Source: Paenibacillus tundrae
GTDB lineage: Bacteria; Bacillota; Bacilli; Paenibacillales; Paenibacillaceae
Reading direction: 5' to 3'
Length of the DNA: 64,000 nucleotides
Assembly (NCBI RefSeq): GCF_036884255.1
Contig: NZ_CP145605.1
Location: 4,092,001-4,156,000, forward strand
Shown here piece after piece: positions 61,605-64,000 of this stretch. The position numbers and the translations under genes are program-made. The notes below the pieces were generated by a model. That model saw only the letters and a program-made list of their open reading frames with translations, was not told the DNA's origin and did no database searches. Numbering within the stretch: position 1 is the stretch's first letter; the number at the start of each line of letters is the position of its first letter.

Positions 61605-62591
61605 TCAAGTGCGGTTGCGGTTTAACACGTAAAATGTAACGGCCAAGGCCAGGACAAGAACGCCACCTTTTACAATATCGTGTGTAAAATACTGTACATT
61701 CATCATCGTCAAACCATTGACCAATACACCAATTAAAACCGAACCTATAAATGTTCCAATCACGTTTGGTTTCCCCGCACCAAACACAGAGAACCCTACA
61801 AATACAGCCGCTACGGATTCCATTAACAACGGAGAACCAGCATCAATCTGACCGGAACCAACCTTGGATGCATAGATAATACCACCGATTGCAGCAAACA
61901 CACCTGCTGCCACATAGGCGAGTGTTCTTACCTTTTTCACCTTGATTCCAGACAATCTAGCAGCCTCTTCATTCCCCCCCGTAATGTACATTTGACGACC
62001 ATACTTCGTATACGTTAAAAAGATGTGAACGCCGATTACCGCAATGAGCAAAAGGATAACCGAAATCGGCATCCCTAGCCATTTTCCCTGTCCAATCTGC
62101 AAAAACGTTGGGTCCATCTCCCCCGCAGCTTTGCTTCCATCCGGAAATTGCATGTGGTTATAGATGGTATAGCCTTGTGCGTACGTTTTGTGAATCCCGC
62201 CGATGATATACATCATGGCTAGTGTAGCCAGTAGATCAGGGATACGGAGTTTCACAATAAGCAGTGCATTAAGAAGACCAATGACAGCGCCGATCACCAG
62301 CGGAACGATGATAACAACGGCTAACGGTTGTTGGTACCAGATCATCAAAGAGGCAGTAACCACCGTCGTTAGTGATACAGTTGCGCCAACAGAAAGGTCG
62401 AATCCATCCACAATTAGAGATAATGTGACACCAATCGCCACGAACGTCACGATCGAGATGGAACCTAGAATATCGGTTAAGTTGCTGTACGTAAAGAAAT
62501 AAGGCAATTTAATGCCGAAAAATGCAATAACACCAATAATAACGATAATTGCTCCGTAACGGAACGCAAAATCTAATGATTTGTCCTTCAT
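61605..62591 (-). CDS. Ribose-type sugar ABC transporter permease
   Basis: 328 residues, eight to ten membrane helices (for example YGAIIVIIGVIAFFGIKLPYF, LAVVIIVPLVIGAVIGLLNAL). The RbsC-like family sequence IGVTLSLIVDGFDLSVGATVSL is near residue 55, and NEEAARLSGIKVKKVRTLAYVAAGVFAAIGG, the ATPase-coupling loop region, near residue 205. It belongs to the CUT2 importers. Substrate cannot be assigned without the binding protein, which is not in the window. Overlaps the ATPase gene by four bases. Confidence 0.9.
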   Translation of the reverse strand: MKDKSLDFAFRYGAIIVIIGVIAFFGIKLPYFFTYSNLTDILGSISIVTFVAIGVTLSLIVDGFDLSVGATVSLTTVVTASLMIWYQQPLAVVIIVPLVIGAVIGLLNALLIVKLRIPDLLATLAMMYIIGGIHKTYAQGYTIYNHMQFPDGSKAAGEMDPTFLQIGQGKWLGMPISVILLLIAVIGVHIFLTYTKYGRQMYITGGNEEAARLSGIKVKKVRTLAYVAAGVFAAIGGIIYASKVGSGQIDAGSPLLMESVAAVFVGFSVFGAGKPNVIGTFIGSVLIGVLVNGLTMMNVQYFTHDIVKGGVLVLALAVTFYVLNRNRT

Positions 62592-64000
62592 GCTTGCACC
62601 TCTTGTCCACCGCTTGCATAATATAGCAGCTGTTCTTGGTTAGTTTCGCCTCGTTTGAATTCCTTTACAATCTCACCTTCACACATCACAGCAATCCGGT
62701 CTCCAATGCCAAGTCCTTCATCCAATTCGCATGTGAAATAAATAACTGCTTTTCCTGCAAGAGCAAGTTGGTTAATGATCCGAAAAATATCACTTTTAGC
62801 TCCGATGTCTACCCCTTTTGTTGGCTCATCAAATATAAATACATCGGCCTCCGCGTTTAGCCATTTGCCAATGGCTACCTTCTGCTGGTTACCGCCACTT
62901 AAATACTTAACCTCCTGACGAACAGAAGAGGTCTTAATACCAAGTTGCTGAATTAATGATTCCGCGTTCTCCTTTTCCCTTTTACGACTCACAAAACCAA
63001 GCCGACTTAACCTGCTAAGCAACGGTAAGCTTAAGTTGCGTTCAACATTCTCATGAATCAGGACACCCTGCTTACGACGTTCTTCAGGCACAGAGACGAT
63101 TCCCAGTGCCGCAGCATCAGCAGGTTCAGCCATCCTAAGCTTGTTATTGTTCAACCGTATCTCGCCTGCCTCCAGCCGATCTGCTCCAATTAAGAGACGT
63201 GAACATTCCGTCTTGCCTGCACCTACAAGACCTACCACAGCAAGCACCTCACCGCGGTGTACAGATAGATCAACGCCTTTAACCTTCAGCCCACGACGGA
63301 GTCCACGCGCTTCAAGCAACAGATCACCGATTGGTGCCTCAGTCTTAGGAAATTCTTCATCAAAGGACTTACCCAACATCTGAGTAACCAGATCGTTAAT
63401 CGTCAATCCATTGGTATCCCCCGTAAACACATGCTGACCATCTCTCATCACCGTCACTCGATCACAATGACTCGTGACTTCAACAAGGCGGTGAGTAATG
63501 AAAATACATGCGACTCCGCGATCCTTCAGCAAATGCACGATACGAAAAAATGCATCCGTCTCTTCCTGACTAAGGGGGGCAGTCGGCTCGTCAAAAATAA
63601 TAACCTTGGCTTCTTGAACCAAGATACGCGCGAGCAAAATCATCTGTTTCTCCGCAAGTGTAAGGTCGGCCACTTTCTTGTGCACAGAAATGTCTGCTCC
63701 CAATTGCCTCAACACCTCGCTAGCGCGCTGCTGCAGTTTTCGCGGACTCTTCCACCATCCCCCAGCAGAAGAGGCAAGTTGATCTAACATAATATTCTCT
63801 GCTGCGGTTAATTGAGGCACTAGGGCTGCATCCACTTCTTGATACACACAGTGGATCCCCTGGCTTTTGGCATCACCAGGAGAGTTCAAGCGTAGGATCT
63901 GGCCGTTCAGGTTAATCGAGCCCTGATCTAGCGGATAAGCACCGGAAAGAATCTTCATTAATGTACTCTTTCCGGCTCCATTAGCTCCAAGAAGTGCATG
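62588..64000 (-). CDS. Sugar ABC transporter ATP-binding protein, RbsA type (5' end outside window)
   Basis: About 470 residues visible of a duplicated ATPase. The frame remains open to the window edge, where it encodes HALLGANGAGKSTL, the first Walker A, so the start lies beyond. The first half has LTLAEKQMILLARIL and IIFDEPTAPLSQEE. The second half has a degenerate P loop (VVGLVGAGKTECSRLL), signature YLSGGNQQKVAIGKWL and Walker B VFIFDEPTKGVDIGAK. This tandem form is the CUT2 (RbsA/MglA/XylG) type. Energises the permease encoded immediately downstream. Confidence 0.93.
   Translation of the reverse strand, partial: HALLGANGAGKSTLMKILSGAYPLDQGSINLNGQILRLNSPGDAKSQGIHCVYQEVDAALVPQLTAAENIMLDQLASSAGGWWKSPRKLQQRASEVLRQLGADISVHKKVADLTLAEKQMILLARILVQEAKVIIFDEPTAPLSQEETDAFFRIVHLLKDRGVACIFITHRLVEVTSHCDRVTVMRDGQHVFTGDTNGLTINDLVTQMLGKSFDEEFPKTEAPIGDLLLEARGLRRGLKVKGVDLSVHRGEVLAVVGLVGAGKTECSRLLIGADRLEAGEIRLNNNKLRMAEPADAAALGIVSVPEERRKQGVLIHENVERNLSLPLLSRLSRLGFVSRKREKENAESLIQQLGIKTSSVRQEVKYLSGGNQQKVAIGKWLNAEADVFIFDEPTKGVDIGAKSDIFRIINQLALAGKAVIYFTCELDEGLGIGDRIAVMCEGEIVKEFKRGETNQEQLLYYASGGQEVQA

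Overview
The window comes from a Bacillales Firmicute, most likely a Paenibacillus. The evidence is strong purine-rich ribosome binding sites, frequent GTG/TTG starts, bacillithiol genes, a menaquinol cytochrome bc complex, a two-component heptaprenyl diphosphate synthase, sporulation-associated YpjB, and gene blocks in the same order as the trp/aro/qcr/ypj/pan/cca region of Bacillus subtilis. From about 6 kb onward nearly every gene lies on the minus strand, so replication probably runs right to left here. The exceptions are yitT, one small ORF and one putative sRNA. I saw no rRNA, tRNA or CRISPR.

Layout. 1-5.8 kb (+): proB (cut by the window edge)-proA-proC runs directly into mtnW-mtnX-mtnB (methionine salvage) and ends at a bidirectional terminator. 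6-8.3 kb (-): an ECF sigma factor with an apparent ATT start, its anti-sigma factor and a three-repeat membrane protein. 8.5-9.2 kb: an IS200-type element with hairpin ends. 9.3-22.3 kb (-): dnaD-asnS, hbd-ackA, an FtsH-like protease without an extracytoplasmic domain plus a membrane partner, a YpmB/TseB-like protein, rex-mtaD, dinG and a TPR protein. 22.4-31.5 kb (-): panBCD behind a leader that ends in an intrinsic terminator, birA, cca, bacillithiol genes bshA/bshB1, mgsA, dapB, a TPR protein and a MazG-like pyrophosphohydrolase. 31.7-38 kb: yitT (+), then ypjB, ypjA, qcrABC, ypiF, a small IDEAL-domain protein and a gamma-carbonic-anhydrase-like protein. 38-41.4 kb: a gene of unknown function, a histidine phosphatase and a second ECF sigma/anti-sigma pair. 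41.4-42.1 kb: a gap with a consensus sigma-A promoter on the + strand feeding a roughly 83-nt transcript that ends at a strong terminator, a candidate sRNA.

42-61.4 kb (-) is an aromatic amino acid and isoprenoid/menaquinone supercluster: hup, mtrB, hepS, menG, ubiA, ubiX, hepT, ndk, cheR, aroC, aroB, aroH, trpEDCFBA, hisC, tyrA. mtrB encodes TRAP. The leader of trpE, about 430 nt long, carries an array of GAG/TAG triplets that looks like a TRAP target, then an intrinsic terminator roughly 300 nt further on, so regulator and target sit within 10 kb. 61.6-64 kb: permease and ATPase of a ribose-type sugar ABC importer, the ATPase cut by the window edge.

Most of the window is ordinary biosynthetic core genome. 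The parts least explained by known genes are the putative CU-rich sRNA at 41.9 kb, the unusually long TRAP leader, the panB leader, the ATT-initiated ECF module, the FtsH-like pair, and the small ORFs between ubiX and hepT.
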